Assembly: GCF_011045035.1 (NCBI RefSeq)
Contig: NZ_JAALAA010000008.1
Span: 184,761 to 248,760, forward strand
Direction: 5' to 3'
DNA: 64,000 nt
Source of the DNA: Nocardioides turkmenicus
GTDB taxonomy: Bacteria; Actinomycetota; Actinomycetes; Propionibacteriales; Nocardioidaceae
The notes under the pieces are model-generated. The model did not search any database. It had not been told where the DNA came from and saw nothing but the letters and a program-made list of their open reading frames with translations. This document shows, piece by piece, positions 9,226 through 16,627 of this stretch. The position numbers and the translations under genes are program-made. Positions within the stretch are counted from its first letter, which is position 1, and each line of letters opens with the position of its first letter.

Positions 9226-9393
9226 CGCTTTCCCGCCTTCAAGGGGTGTGCTGCGGTAGCCCTGATTCTACTTCAGAACCACCCCCGGGGAGAACCTATT
9301 TTCCCAGGTCAAAGCCTACTTTCGCGGTCAGCGAACGACACTCTTCTGCTGCGCCACACCCGGGCCGCCGCCCCGATAGCCAGCCAAATCTTT

Positions 9394-9482
9394 TTCTCGC
9401 CGGGCCCGGTGTCAAGGACCGCGTAAGCGGGCGGCGAAGCCGGCGGCCGAAGGCCGTCCTTTACTCCGGGGTCCGGCGAGAA
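9394..9482. repeat. structured inverted-repeat element with two inner hairpins
   Basis: The left arm at 9394-9419 (TTCTCGCCGGGCCCGG then AAGGAC) pairs with the right arm at 9456-9482 (GTCCTT then CCGGGGTCCGGCGAGAA). The first ten bases match perfectly and the rest with small bulges. Between the arms are two GAA-loop hairpins, CCGGC-type (GGCGAAGCC) and GGCCGAAGGCC, giving a cloverleaf-like fold of about 89 bases. It has no coding capacity. It looks like a mobile palindromic unit or a very strong terminator. Confidence 0.6.
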
Positions 9483-9544
9483 CACCCTCGAGAACGGGTC
9501 GGCGGCCCACACCGGCCCTTGGCAGGACGTTCCGGCAGGGAACT

Positions 9545-9595
9545 GTGTTGGTCTCGACACGCCTCCGCCTAGCGGCTCCGGCGGCTCGACCAGCG
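9545..9595. repeat. REP-like palindrome (TGTTGGTCTCGACAC type)
   Basis: The unit starts GTGTTGGTCTCGACAC (9545-9560) and ends CGGCTCGACCAGCG (9582-9595). The outer bases TGGTC/GACCA and the inner CCGCC/GGCGG pair to form a hairpin. The same 16-base start occurs twice, in opposite orientation, inside the lhr gene at 22769-22784 and 22811-22826, with the same ending after the second. This is therefore a dispersed repeat. It ends 28 bases before the PNPOx-like start codon and may affect its expression. Confidence 0.7.
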
Positions 9596-9622
9596 ATACC
9601 CCCCGCGACGTACGGTCAAAGT

Positions 9623-10042
9623 ATGGGAATCCCACTAGCAGACCGCCAAGAGCTCCTGACCCAGCCCCTGATCGCAGCACTCTCGGTAAGCAGAGAGAAC
9701 GGACAGGGGCCACTGACCGTGCCGATCTGGTACGACTACACCCCCGGCGGCGACGTGTGGTTCGTGACCGGGAAGGACTCGCTGAAGGCCCGGCTGCTCG
9801 CGGCCGCCGGACGGTGCACGATCATGGTCGAGCGGACAGACCCGACGGTCCGCTACGTGTCGGTCGAGGGCCCGGTGCGGATCGCCGATGCCACCACGAG
9901 CGAGTCGGAGGCGATGGCGCGACGGTACCTGCCTCCCGAAGCGGCCGACGCCTACTTGGCGGAGGCGGCGAACTTCCCGCCCGAGGTGACAGTGCGGCTG
10001 TCGCCGGAGAACTGGCTCTCCGCCGACCTCGGCGCCTTCTGA
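9623..10042 (+). CDS. pyridoxamine 5'-phosphate oxidase-like (PNPOx) flavin-fold protein
   Basis: Split-barrel protein of 139 residues in the PNPOx-like family, which binds FMN, F420 or haem. It reads MGIPLADRQELLTQPLIAAL, then TVPIWYDYTPGGDVWFVTGKDSLKARLL, where the P-x-W-Y strand and the GKDS phosphate-binding segment are characteristic. It continues with VRYVSVEGPVRIAD and ends in the helix-strand ENWLSADLGAF. Family members include nitroreductase-like F420 enzymes and general stress proteins; the activity here is not known. ATG 9623 is the first start beyond the upstream REP unit. The 3' end overlaps the flavin monooxygenase gene on the opposite strand by 91 bases. Confidence 0.82.
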   Translation: MGIPLADRQELLTQPLIAALSVSRENGQGPLTVPIWYDYTPGGDVWFVTGKDSLKARLLAAAGRCTIMVERTDPTVRYVSVEGPVRIADATTSESEAMARRYLPPEAADAYLAEAANFPPEVTVRLSPENWLSADLGAF

Positions 10043-11115
10043 GCCTCGCCACTCCCGGAGTCCGTCAGCTGCCGCCGAACGGCGAGCGCCGCGGCGCGGC
10101 CGGCGCGGCTCGCCCCGATGGTGCTCGCCGAGGGCCCGTAGCCGACGAGCTGGACGCGCGGGTCGTACGCAGCCGTGACCGCGGTCTGGACGTCGGCGGA
10201 CTCGCGCAGCAGCGGGATCCCGCCGTGGGGGCTGCGCAGGTGCAGCGGGGCGAGGTGGGTGATCGCGGGCCGGAAACCGGTGGCCCACAGGATCGCGTCG
10301 ACCGGCTCGAAGGTGCCCGACTCCCAGCGCAGCCCGGTCGGCTCGATCCGGGCGAACATCGGGAGCCGGCGCTCGTAGACCCCGAGCCGCGCGGCCTCCT
10401 GCTCCTGCGGGCGCAGGGAAAGCCCCGTGACGCTGACGACGCTCGCCGGCGGCAGGCCGGCCGCGACGCGCTCGGCCACCCGCGTGACCGCCTCGCGTCC
10501 CCGCTCGGCGTCGAAGTCGGAGCGCCAGACCGGCTCACGCCGGGTGATCCAGAGCACCGAGGTGAGCGGCGCGAGCTCGCCGAGGAACTGCACCGCTGAA
10601 GCGCCCCCGCCGACCACCGCGACCCGCTTCCCGGCGAAGCGAGCAGCACCCGGATAGTCGTGGGTGTGCACCTGCTCCCCCAGGAACGTCGAGGCGCCCG
10701 GGTAGTGCGGGACGAACGGCCGCGTCCAGGTGCCGGTCGCGTTGACGAGAGTCCGGGTGAACCAGGTCCGCCCGTCGGCGGCGTGCACCGCGAGCAGATC
10801 CCCGACCGAGGTCACCGACCTCACCGAGACCGGACGCACCACAGGCAGCGAGTGCAGGGACTCGTAGATGCCGAACCAGCTCGGCACGGCCACGTTGGCC
10901 CGCTCACCGGACTCCCCCGGCGCCCGCCCGTCCGGCAGGTCGGCCACGCCGTGCACGTCGTGCATGGTCAGGGAGTCCCAGCGGTGCTGCCAGGCGCCAC
11001 CGGGGCGCCGTTCGGCGTCGAGCACCACGTGGCGTACGCCCAGCCGGTTGAGGTGGTAGGACGCCGACAGCCCGGCCTGACCGGCACCGATCACCACTGA
11101 CTCGTAGCTCTCCAC
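9952..11115 (-). CDS. flavin-containing monooxygenase / NAD(P)H oxidoreductase
   Basis: Single-component flavoprotein monooxygenase of about 387 residues. It has an FAD-binding VVIGAGQAGLSASYHL at the N-terminus and a second, NADPH-binding GGGASAVQF in the middle (RVAVVGGGASAVQFLGEL). ATGF near the end (ILWATGFRPAITHL) is the conserved motif of FMO and lysine N-hydroxylase-like enzymes. The start is placed at GTG 11115, with GAGGTGG just upstream; GTG 11121 and 11172 are in frame. The last 30 residues (SGSGEAQKAPRS onward) are antisense to the PNPOx-like gene and look unconserved. It is divergent from the P450 operon and may act on the same substrate. Confidence 0.83.
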   Translation of the reverse strand: MESYESVVIGAGQAGLSASYHLNRLGVRHVVLDAERRPGGAWQHRWDSLTMHDVHGVADLPDGRAPGESGERANVAVPSWFGIYESLHSLPVVRPVSVRSVTSVGDLLAVHAADGRTWFTRTLVNATGTWTRPFVPHYPGASTFLGEQVHTHDYPGAARFAGKRVAVVGGGASAVQFLGELAPLTSVLWITRREPVWRSDFDAERGREAVTRVAERVAAGLPPASVVSVTGLSLRPQEQEAARLGVYERRLPMFARIEPTGLRWESGTFEPVDAILWATGFRPAITHLAPLHLRSPHGGIPLLRESADVQTAVTAAYDPRVQLVGYGPSASTIGASRAGRAAALAVRRQLTDSGSGEAQKAPRSAESQFSGDSRTVTSGGKFAASAK

Positions 11116-11225
11116 GTCCACCTCAACAACGCCCGGGTCGCATCCATGCCCGCCGAACGCCTGCGGGAACACGTTCTACTTGACTAACCTCGGACACGTC
11201 ACTCGGGACCGGGAGGTCGGACACG

Positions 11226-11243
11226 ATGGATCAGACGCCATGA
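11226..11243 (+). CDS. possible leader mini-ORF MDQTP coupled to the P450 gene
   Basis: A strong GGGAGG at 11210-11215 is followed after ten bases by ATG 11226, which opens MDQTP and ends in a TGA overlapping the P450 start codon (ATGA at 11240-11243). All four genes downstream are joined by the same ATGA overlaps, so the mini-ORF extends the chain upstream. It may act as a coupling leader for the P450. Direct evidence is limited to spacing and overlap. Confidence 0.35.
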   Translation: MDQTP

Positions 11244-12592
11244 CAGCCACCGAGACGCTTCGCGAGGTCCCACGACTCGCGCCCGGCGACCGCGGCCTCC
11301 CCTGGGTCGGGCGGCTGCTGGACTATTCCCGCGACCCGGTCGGCTTCTACCGGCACCAGTGGGAGACGTACGGCCCGGTCTCGCCGTTCTTCCGGGCCGG
11401 CGAGACCGGCGTGGTCGTGCTCGGGCCGGACGCGTGCGAGGCGGTGCTGCGCAACAAGGACAAGGCGTACGCCAACGGGCCGGCGTGGGGGCAGATCGTC
11501 GGTCCCTTCTTCGACCGGGGTCTGATGCTGCTCGACTTCGAGGAGCACCACAGCCACCGCCGCATCCTGCAGGAGGCCTTCACCCGCGACCGGCTCGCCA
11601 CCTACACGACCGCGATGCACCCGGCGATCGCGCAGGGCATGCGTGGCTGGCCCGACGCGCCGGCGTTCCCGGCCTACCCGAGGCTCAAGCAGCTCACCCT
11701 CGACATCGCCGCGGACATCTTCATGGGTGGCGCGGCCGAGACCAGCCGCGCGGAGATGGACCGGGTCAACCGGGCGTTCATCGCCTGCGTGCAGGCAGCC
11801 GCGGGCGTCGTACGCGCTGACGTGCCGTTCACCCGCTGGGGCCGCGCCTTCCGCGGCCGGAAGGTGCTCGAGCGCTTCCTGCGCCACTACCTGCCGGCCA
11901 AACGAGCGCAGGCGACCGACGACATCTTCTCGGTGCTGTGCCACATCGAGACCGACGATGGCGAGCGGTTCAGCGACGAGGACGTCGTCAACCACATGAT
12001 CTTCCTGATGATGGCCGCCCACGACACCTCGACCATCACGACCTCGACGATGCTGCAGTACCTCGGCCAGCATCCGGGATGGCAGCAGCGCTGCCGCGAG
12101 GAGTCCCTCGCTCGCGGCCCGGCGCCGACGATGGCCGAGCTCGAGAGCCTCACCAGCCTCGACCTGGTGATGAAGGAGGGGCTGCGCCTGCGCGCGCCGG
12201 TGCCGGCGCTGATCCGGCGCACGGTCAAGGAGACCCGCCTCCTCGGCGTACGCATCCCGGCGGACACCGCGGTGATGGTCGGGGTCCAGTTCAGCCACAT
12301 GATGGAGGACTACTGGACCAACCCGACGGTCTTCGACCCGGAGCGCTTCGCGCCCCACCTGCGCGAGGACAAGAGCCACCGGATGGCGTGGGAGCCGTTC
12401 GGCGGCGGCGTGCACAAGTGCATCGGGCTCTACTTCGCCGGCCTCGAGGTCAAGTCGATCCTCCACCGGCTCCTGCGCGGCTACCGGTGGAGCGTCGCCC
12501 CCGGCTACCGCGCGCCCCTCGACAACAGCTCGCTGCCGTTCCCGAAGGACGGCAACCCCATCCACCTGACCCGGATCCGAGGAGATCGATGA
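11240..12592 (+). CDS. cytochrome P450
   Basis: Haem-thiolate monooxygenase of 450 residues. The I-helix oxygen-activation motif is AAHDTST (His261-Asp262-Thr263), the ExxR motif is EGLR (Glu313-Arg316), and the haem-binding loop is PFGGGVHKCIG with the ligand Cys394. There is no signal or membrane anchor, as in other bacterial class I P450s, and no ferredoxin gene lies next to it, so electrons must come from elsewhere. ATG 11240 overlaps the stop of a possible five-codon leader. The stop overlaps the aldehyde dehydrogenase start (ATGA). Its place in the operon suggests hydroxylation of an alkyl or terpenoid-like substrate as the first step. Confidence 0.94.
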   Translation: MTATETLREVPRLAPGDRGLPWVGRLLDYSRDPVGFYRHQWETYGPVSPFFRAGETGVVVLGPDACEAVLRNKDKAYANGPAWGQIVGPFFDRGLMLLDFEEHHSHRRILQEAFTRDRLATYTTAMHPAIAQGMRGWPDAPAFPAYPRLKQLTLDIAADIFMGGAAETSRAEMDRVNRAFIACVQAAAGVVRADVPFTRWGRAFRGRKVLERFLRHYLPAKRAQATDDIFSVLCHIETDDGERFSDEDVVNHMIFLMMAAHDTSTITTSTMLQYLGQHPGWQQRCREESLARGPAPTMAELESLTSLDLVMKEGLRLRAPVPALIRRTVKETRLLGVRIPADTAVMVGVQFSHMMEDYWTNPTVFDPERFAPHLREDKSHRMAWEPFGGGVHKCIGLYFAGLEVKSILHRLLRGYRWSVAPGYRAPLDNSSLPFPKDGNPIHLTRIRGDR

Positions 12593-14178
12593 CGACGAAG
12601 ACAACCGAGGCCCCGAGCGTACGTCCCGGCTGGATCGACGAGTCACGGCTCGCCTCCTGGACCCGGTGGGTGTCGGCTCCGGTCTCCGGCGGCGACGGGA
12701 CCCTGACCGCCGTCGCACCCTACGACGCGCAGCCGACCGCCCCGGTGCCGTCGGTCACCGCCGCGGACGTCGCCGAGGCGGCAGCCGCCGCGCGGGCGGC
12801 CCAGCCGGACTGGGCCACGCTCGACTTCCAGGACCGGGCCGAGGTCATGCTCCGCTTCCACGACCTGCTGGTCGAGCGCCAGGACGAGGTGCTCGACCTG
12901 ATCCAGTGGGAGATGGGCAAGGCCCGCTTCCACGCCTGGCAGGAGATCCTGCAGGTCGGCACGATCGCCCGCCACTACGCCAAGCGCGGCCCGGCCTACC
13001 TCGCCGACAAGCGGGTCCGTGGGGCCGTCCCCGGCGTCACCTCGGTGAAGGAGGTGCGGGTCCCCAAGAAGGTCGTCGGGATCATCTCGCCCTGGAACTA
13101 CCCGCTCTACCTCGGGGTCGGCGACGCGATCCCGGCCCTCCTCGCCGGCGCGGCCGTGATCAGCAAGGCCGACCCACAGGCGCCGCTGACGCTGCTGTGG
13201 GCACGGGCGCTGATGGCCGAGGCGGGGCTGCCCGAGCACGTCTGGCAGGTCGTCACCGGACCGGGAGCGGCCACCGGTGAGGCGGTCATCGACAACGTCG
13301 ACTACATCGCCTTCACCGGCTCGACGGCGACGGGACGGATCGTGGCCCAGCGTGCCGCCGGCCGGCTGATCGGCGCCTCTCTGGAGCTCGGCGGGAAGAA
13401 CCCGCTGATCGTCCGCCGCGACGCCGACCTGGCCCAGGCCGCGCGCGGCACGGTGATGGCCGCCTTCGCCAACACCGGCCAGATGTGCGTCCACATCGAG
13501 CGGGTGGTCGTGCACGCCGACGTCTACGACGCCTTCCGCCAGGCACTGGTCGCCGAGACGGAGAGCCAGGTGGTCGCGCAGACCTTCGACTACTCCGCCG
13601 ACGTCGGGTCGCTCGCCTCGCAGGCGCAGCTCGACAAGGTCACCGCCCACGTCGCCGACGCGGTCGCGAAGGGCGCGACCGTGTTGGCCGGGGGCGAGCC
13701 GCTCGCCGAGGTCGGCCCCTTCGCCTTCGCCCCGACGGTTCTCGAAGGCGTCACCGCCGAGATGGACCTGTGCCTGGGCGAGACCTTCGGTCCGGTCGTC
13801 GCGCTCTACCGCGCCGACACCGACGAGGTGGCGGTCCGGATCGCCAACCAGGGCGAGGCCGGGCTCTCGGCGAGCGTGTTCAGCAAGAACGTACGCGAGG
13901 CCGACATGATCGCCCGCCGGATCCGCGCGGGCGCGGTGAACATCAACGACGGTGCCGCGCTCGCCGCCGGGAGCATCGAGGCCGGGATGGGCGGCATGGG
14001 ATCGAGCGGGCTCGGCCGCCGCCACGGCGCCGACGGGATCCGCAAGTTCACCGACGCCCAGACCCTCGCCGCCTCCCGGATGGGGCCGATCGGGCCGTTC
14101 AAGGGACAGACGATCGAGAAGTTCGTGCAGCTCGGCAACGGCCAGCTCAAGGCGCTGCGGAAGCTGGGCGTCCGATGA
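12589..14178 (+). CDS. aldehyde dehydrogenase (GabD2-like, succinic-semialdehyde type)
   Basis: NAD(P)-dependent aldehyde dehydrogenase of 529 residues. Recognisable motifs are IISPWNYPLYLGVGDAIPALLAGA (Rossmann region), ELGGKNP with the general base Glu266, and NTGQMCVHIERV with catalytic Cys300. The frame is open well upstream inside the P450 gene, but ATG 12589 has a GAGGAG just before it and overlaps the P450 stop by four bases. The overall sequence is closest to actinobacterial succinic-semialdehyde dehydrogenases, though neighbours suggest a bulkier aldehyde. It would oxidise the aldehyde formed after P450 and SDR action to an acid. Confidence 0.93.
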   Translation: MTTKTTEAPSVRPGWIDESRLASWTRWVSAPVSGGDGTLTAVAPYDAQPTAPVPSVTAADVAEAAAAARAAQPDWATLDFQDRAEVMLRFHDLLVERQDEVLDLIQWEMGKARFHAWQEILQVGTIARHYAKRGPAYLADKRVRGAVPGVTSVKEVRVPKKVVGIISPWNYPLYLGVGDAIPALLAGAAVISKADPQAPLTLLWARALMAEAGLPEHVWQVVTGPGAATGEAVIDNVDYIAFTGSTATGRIVAQRAAGRLIGASLELGGKNPLIVRRDADLAQAARGTVMAAFANTGQMCVHIERVVVHADVYDAFRQALVAETESQVVAQTFDYSADVGSLASQAQLDKVTAHVADAVAKGATVLAGGEPLAEVGPFAFAPTVLEGVTAEMDLCLGETFGPVVALYRADTDEVAVRIANQGEAGLSASVFSKNVREADMIARRIRAGAVNINDGAALAAGSIEAGMGGMGSSGLGRRHGADGIRKFTDAQTLAASRMGPIGPFKGQTIEKFVQLGNGQLKALRKLGVR

Positions 14179-15722
14179 GCGCGCCCGTCGCGCAACCTGG
14201 CGAGCACAACCTGGCGGTGCTGGCCGATCAGTCCTATGCCCGCCACGGCGACCACCCGATGGTCTTCTTCGAGGGCACCTGGCACTCCTCCACAGAGATC
14301 GCCGAGCGGTCCGCGCGGGTCGCCGGCGGCCTCCGGGAGCTCGGGATAGAGCCCGGCGACCGGGTCGTGGTGCTCACCATGAACACCCCGGAGGTCTTCG
14401 TCAGCTACCGCGCCCTGTGGCGCGTCGGCGCGGTCGTGACGCCGGTGATCTTCCTGCAGACACCGCCCGAGCTGCGTCACATCCTGGAGGACTCCAGTGC
14501 CAAGGCGGCCATCGTCACGCCCGAGCTGCTGCCGCTGGTCCGGGCGGCCGGGGACGGCCTCGGGCTCACCGTCATCGTCGCCGGCCCCACGGGCGAGGAG
14601 ACCGACGTGGTGGCGTACGAGAGCCTGGAGAGCGCCGACCCGATCGACATCGCGCCTCGCGGTGACGACGACCTCGCGGCGCTGCTCTACACCGGCGGCA
14701 CGACCGGGCGGGCCAAGGGCGTGATGCTCAGCCACCGCGGACTGTGGGAGTCCGGGCACGCCCTCCACCGTGTCGGCGAGAGCCAGGGCACGACGCGGTG
14801 GCTGCTGCCGCTGCCGCTCTCCCATGCGTACGGCCTGATCGTGGTCATCAGCGGTCTGCACTCCTCACGCCCGCAGACCTCGGTGCTGCAGCGGTGGTTC
14901 GACGCCAAGGGGTGGCTCGAGCTCGCCCAGGAGCACCGGGGGGAGTCGAGCACGGTGGTGCCGTCGATGCTGCAGATGCTGCTCGACCAGCCCTACCAGG
15001 ACTACGACCTGAGCTCGCTGCGTTCCTTCGGCAGCGGCGGCGCGCCGCTGCTGCCGGCCCTGCGGGAGAAGGCCGAGGAGGCCTTCGGGGTGACGATCCT
15101 GGAGGGCTACGGCTGCACCGAGTCGAGCGCGGTGATCGCCGCCTCGACGATCGAGGAGTCGCGGCCCGGCAGTGTCGGCAAGCCGCTTTCCCACGCCGAG
15201 GTGATCATCGCCGGCCCTGATGGTGAGCCGGTCCCCGCCGGTGAGGAGGGCGAGATCTGGGTGCGTGGCCCCGGGGTGATGCAGGGCTACTGGAACGACC
15301 CGGAGCAGACCGCCGCGACCGTCGTCGACGGCTGGCTGCACACCGGCGACATCGGCCACTTCGACGCCGACGGCTACCTCTACGTCGACGACCGGATCAA
15401 GGACCTGATCATCCGCGGTGGGTTCAACATCTTCCCGCGTGACGTCGAGGACGCCCTCCTCGCCCACGAGGCGGTCACGGCCGCGGCGGTGGTGGGCCGC
15501 CCCGACGCCCAGCGCGGCGAGGAGGTGGTCGCGGTCGTCGCGCTCCACCCCGGCGCCCGCACCACGTCCGAGGAGTTGATCGCCTTCGCGAAGACGCGGC
15601 TCGCGGCCCACAAGTACCCGCGCGAGGTCCGGATCCTCGACGCCGTGCCCGTCACCAGCGTGGGCAAGACCGACCGGAAAGCCGTACGCAGCATGGTCCG
15701 CACCACCGAAGGAGAGTCATGA
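14175..15722 (+). CDS. AMP-dependent acyl-CoA synthetase
   Basis: Adenylate-forming ligase of 515 residues that activates a carboxylic acid with ATP and joins it to CoA. The A3 phosphate-binding loop is LLYTGGTTGRAKGVMLSHR; A5 is EGYGCTESSA; the A7-A8 hinge is GWLHTGDIGHFDADGYLYVDDR, then KDLIIRGGFNIFP. The catalytic A10 lysine is in TSVGKTDRKAV. ATG 14175 overlaps the aldehyde dehydrogenase stop by four bases; the stop overlaps the SDR start. Context predicts that it activates the acid produced by the two upstream enzymes for beta-oxidation. Confidence 0.94.
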   Translation: MSAPVAQPGEHNLAVLADQSYARHGDHPMVFFEGTWHSSTEIAERSARVAGGLRELGIEPGDRVVVLTMNTPEVFVSYRALWRVGAVVTPVIFLQTPPELRHILEDSSAKAAIVTPELLPLVRAAGDGLGLTVIVAGPTGEETDVVAYESLESADPIDIAPRGDDDLAALLYTGGTTGRAKGVMLSHRGLWESGHALHRVGESQGTTRWLLPLPLSHAYGLIVVISGLHSSRPQTSVLQRWFDAKGWLELAQEHRGESSTVVPSMLQMLLDQPYQDYDLSSLRSFGSGGAPLLPALREKAEEAFGVTILEGYGCTESSAVIAASTIEESRPGSVGKPLSHAEVIIAGPDGEPVPAGEEGEIWVRGPGVMQGYWNDPEQTAATVVDGWLHTGDIGHFDADGYLYVDDRIKDLIIRGGFNIFPRDVEDALLAHEAVTAAAVVGRPDAQRGEEVVAVVALHPGARTTSEELIAFAKTRLAAHKYPREVRILDAVPVTSVGKTDRKAVRSMVRTTEGES

Positions 15723-16549
15723 CACGCCAGATCGAGGGAACCTCCGTCATCGTCACCGGCGGCGCTCGGGGCATCGGTCGCGCCACCGTGGAGCGGCTGG
15801 CGCGCGGCGGGGCGAGGGTGGCCGTGGGCGACCTGGACCCGGACCTGCTCGCGGACGTGGTCTCCGAGTTCGGGTCCCGCGTCAGCGCGGCCCACCTCGA
15901 CGTCACCGACCCCGCCTCGTGGCGCGGCTTCCTCGACACGGTCGCCGACCTGGGGCCCTGGGACGTGCTGGTCAACAATGCCGGGATCATGCCGCTCGGC
16001 TCGGTCCTGAAGGAGGACGACGCGCTCACCCGGGCGATCTTCGAGGTCAACGTGCACGGCCCGATCAACGGGATCAAGGCCGTCGCTCCGGCCATGGTCG
16101 ACCGGGGCCAGGGCCACATCGTCAGCGTGGCCTCGGCCGTCGGCCGGGTGCCGGTGCCGGACGCGGCGACCTACTCGGCCTCGAAATTCGCCGTGGTCGG
16201 CTTCTCCGAGGCGCTGCGTCTCGAGCTGGCGCCCGCGGGGGTCGACGTCTCGCTCATCCTGCCGGCGGTCGTGCAGACCGAGCTCTCCGACGGGGTGCCG
16301 CCCGCCAAGGGGATGAAGCCGGTCACCGCCGAGGACGTCGCCGAGGCGATCGAGTCGGTCATCCGCGAGCCGCGGCCCGAGGTCTGGGTGCCTGGTTGGG
16401 CCCAGTCGCTGACCAAGATCACCCAGGCGATGCCGCGCCGGTTCCAGGACTTCGTCGACCGCGCGACCAACGCCTCGCAGCTGCTCGCCGGCGTCGACCC
16501 GGCGGCTCGGGCGGCGTACGAGGAACGGGTGCGGCGCAACGTCCGTTGA
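15719..16549 (+). CDS. short-chain dehydrogenase/reductase (SDR)
   Basis: Classical SDR of 276 residues. The cofactor motif is TGGARGIG (13-20), the structural NNAG is at 86-89, and the catalytic Ser/Tyr/Lys set is Ser140, Tyr152 and Lys156 in TYSASK. The acidic residue Asp38 after the second strand (VAVGDLD) suggests a preference for NAD(H). The start overlaps the acyl-CoA synthetase stop (ATGA). As the last gene of the operon it most likely oxidises the alcohol made by the P450 to the aldehyde used by the dehydrogenase, or acts later on a hydroxyacyl intermediate. Confidence 0.93.
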   Translation: MTRQIEGTSVIVTGGARGIGRATVERLARGGARVAVGDLDPDLLADVVSEFGSRVSAAHLDVTDPASWRGFLDTVADLGPWDVLVNNAGIMPLGSVLKEDDALTRAIFEVNVHGPINGIKAVAPAMVDRGQGHIVSVASAVGRVPVPDAATYSASKFAVVGFSEALRLELAPAGVDVSLILPAVVQTELSDGVPPAKGMKPVTAEDVAEAIESVIREPRPEVWVPGWAQSLTKITQAMPRRFQDFVDRATNASQLLAGVDPAARAAYEERVRRNVR

Positions 16550-16557
16550 GCGGGGCG

Positions 16558-16590
16558 GGATTGGCCCAGGAGACCGGCGCCGGATTGGCC
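16558..16590. promoter_or_regulatory. paired GGATTGGCC boxes, candidate MocR binding sites
   Basis: GGATTGGCC occurs at 16558-16566 and again at 16582-16590, 24 bases apart, upstream of the permease start at 16628. A third close copy, GGATTGGACC, lies at 19258-19267, overlapping the first codons of the MocR-type regulator that converges with the permease. MocR proteins often bind spaced direct repeats in the promoters of a transporter and of their own gene. The link is an inference from shared sequence and position. Confidence 0.4.
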
Positions 16591-16627
16591 GGGCGGAAGG
16601 GGCTCCGCGCTCACTAGCGTCTCCGTC

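Larger units (their letters stand above)
9226..9622. other. gene-free stretch carrying structured repeats
   Basis: Nearly 400 bases without a supported gene between the decayed HNH gene and the PNPOx-like gene. It holds a long inverted repeat (9394-9482) and a REP-like palindrome (9545-9595), annotated separately. The first 160 bases are slightly AT-richer (for example TTCTACTTCAGAACC and CAAATCTTTTTCTCGCC) and probably include the dead gene's old promoter. No tRNA, transposase fragment or CRISPR repeat was seen. Confidence 0.6.
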
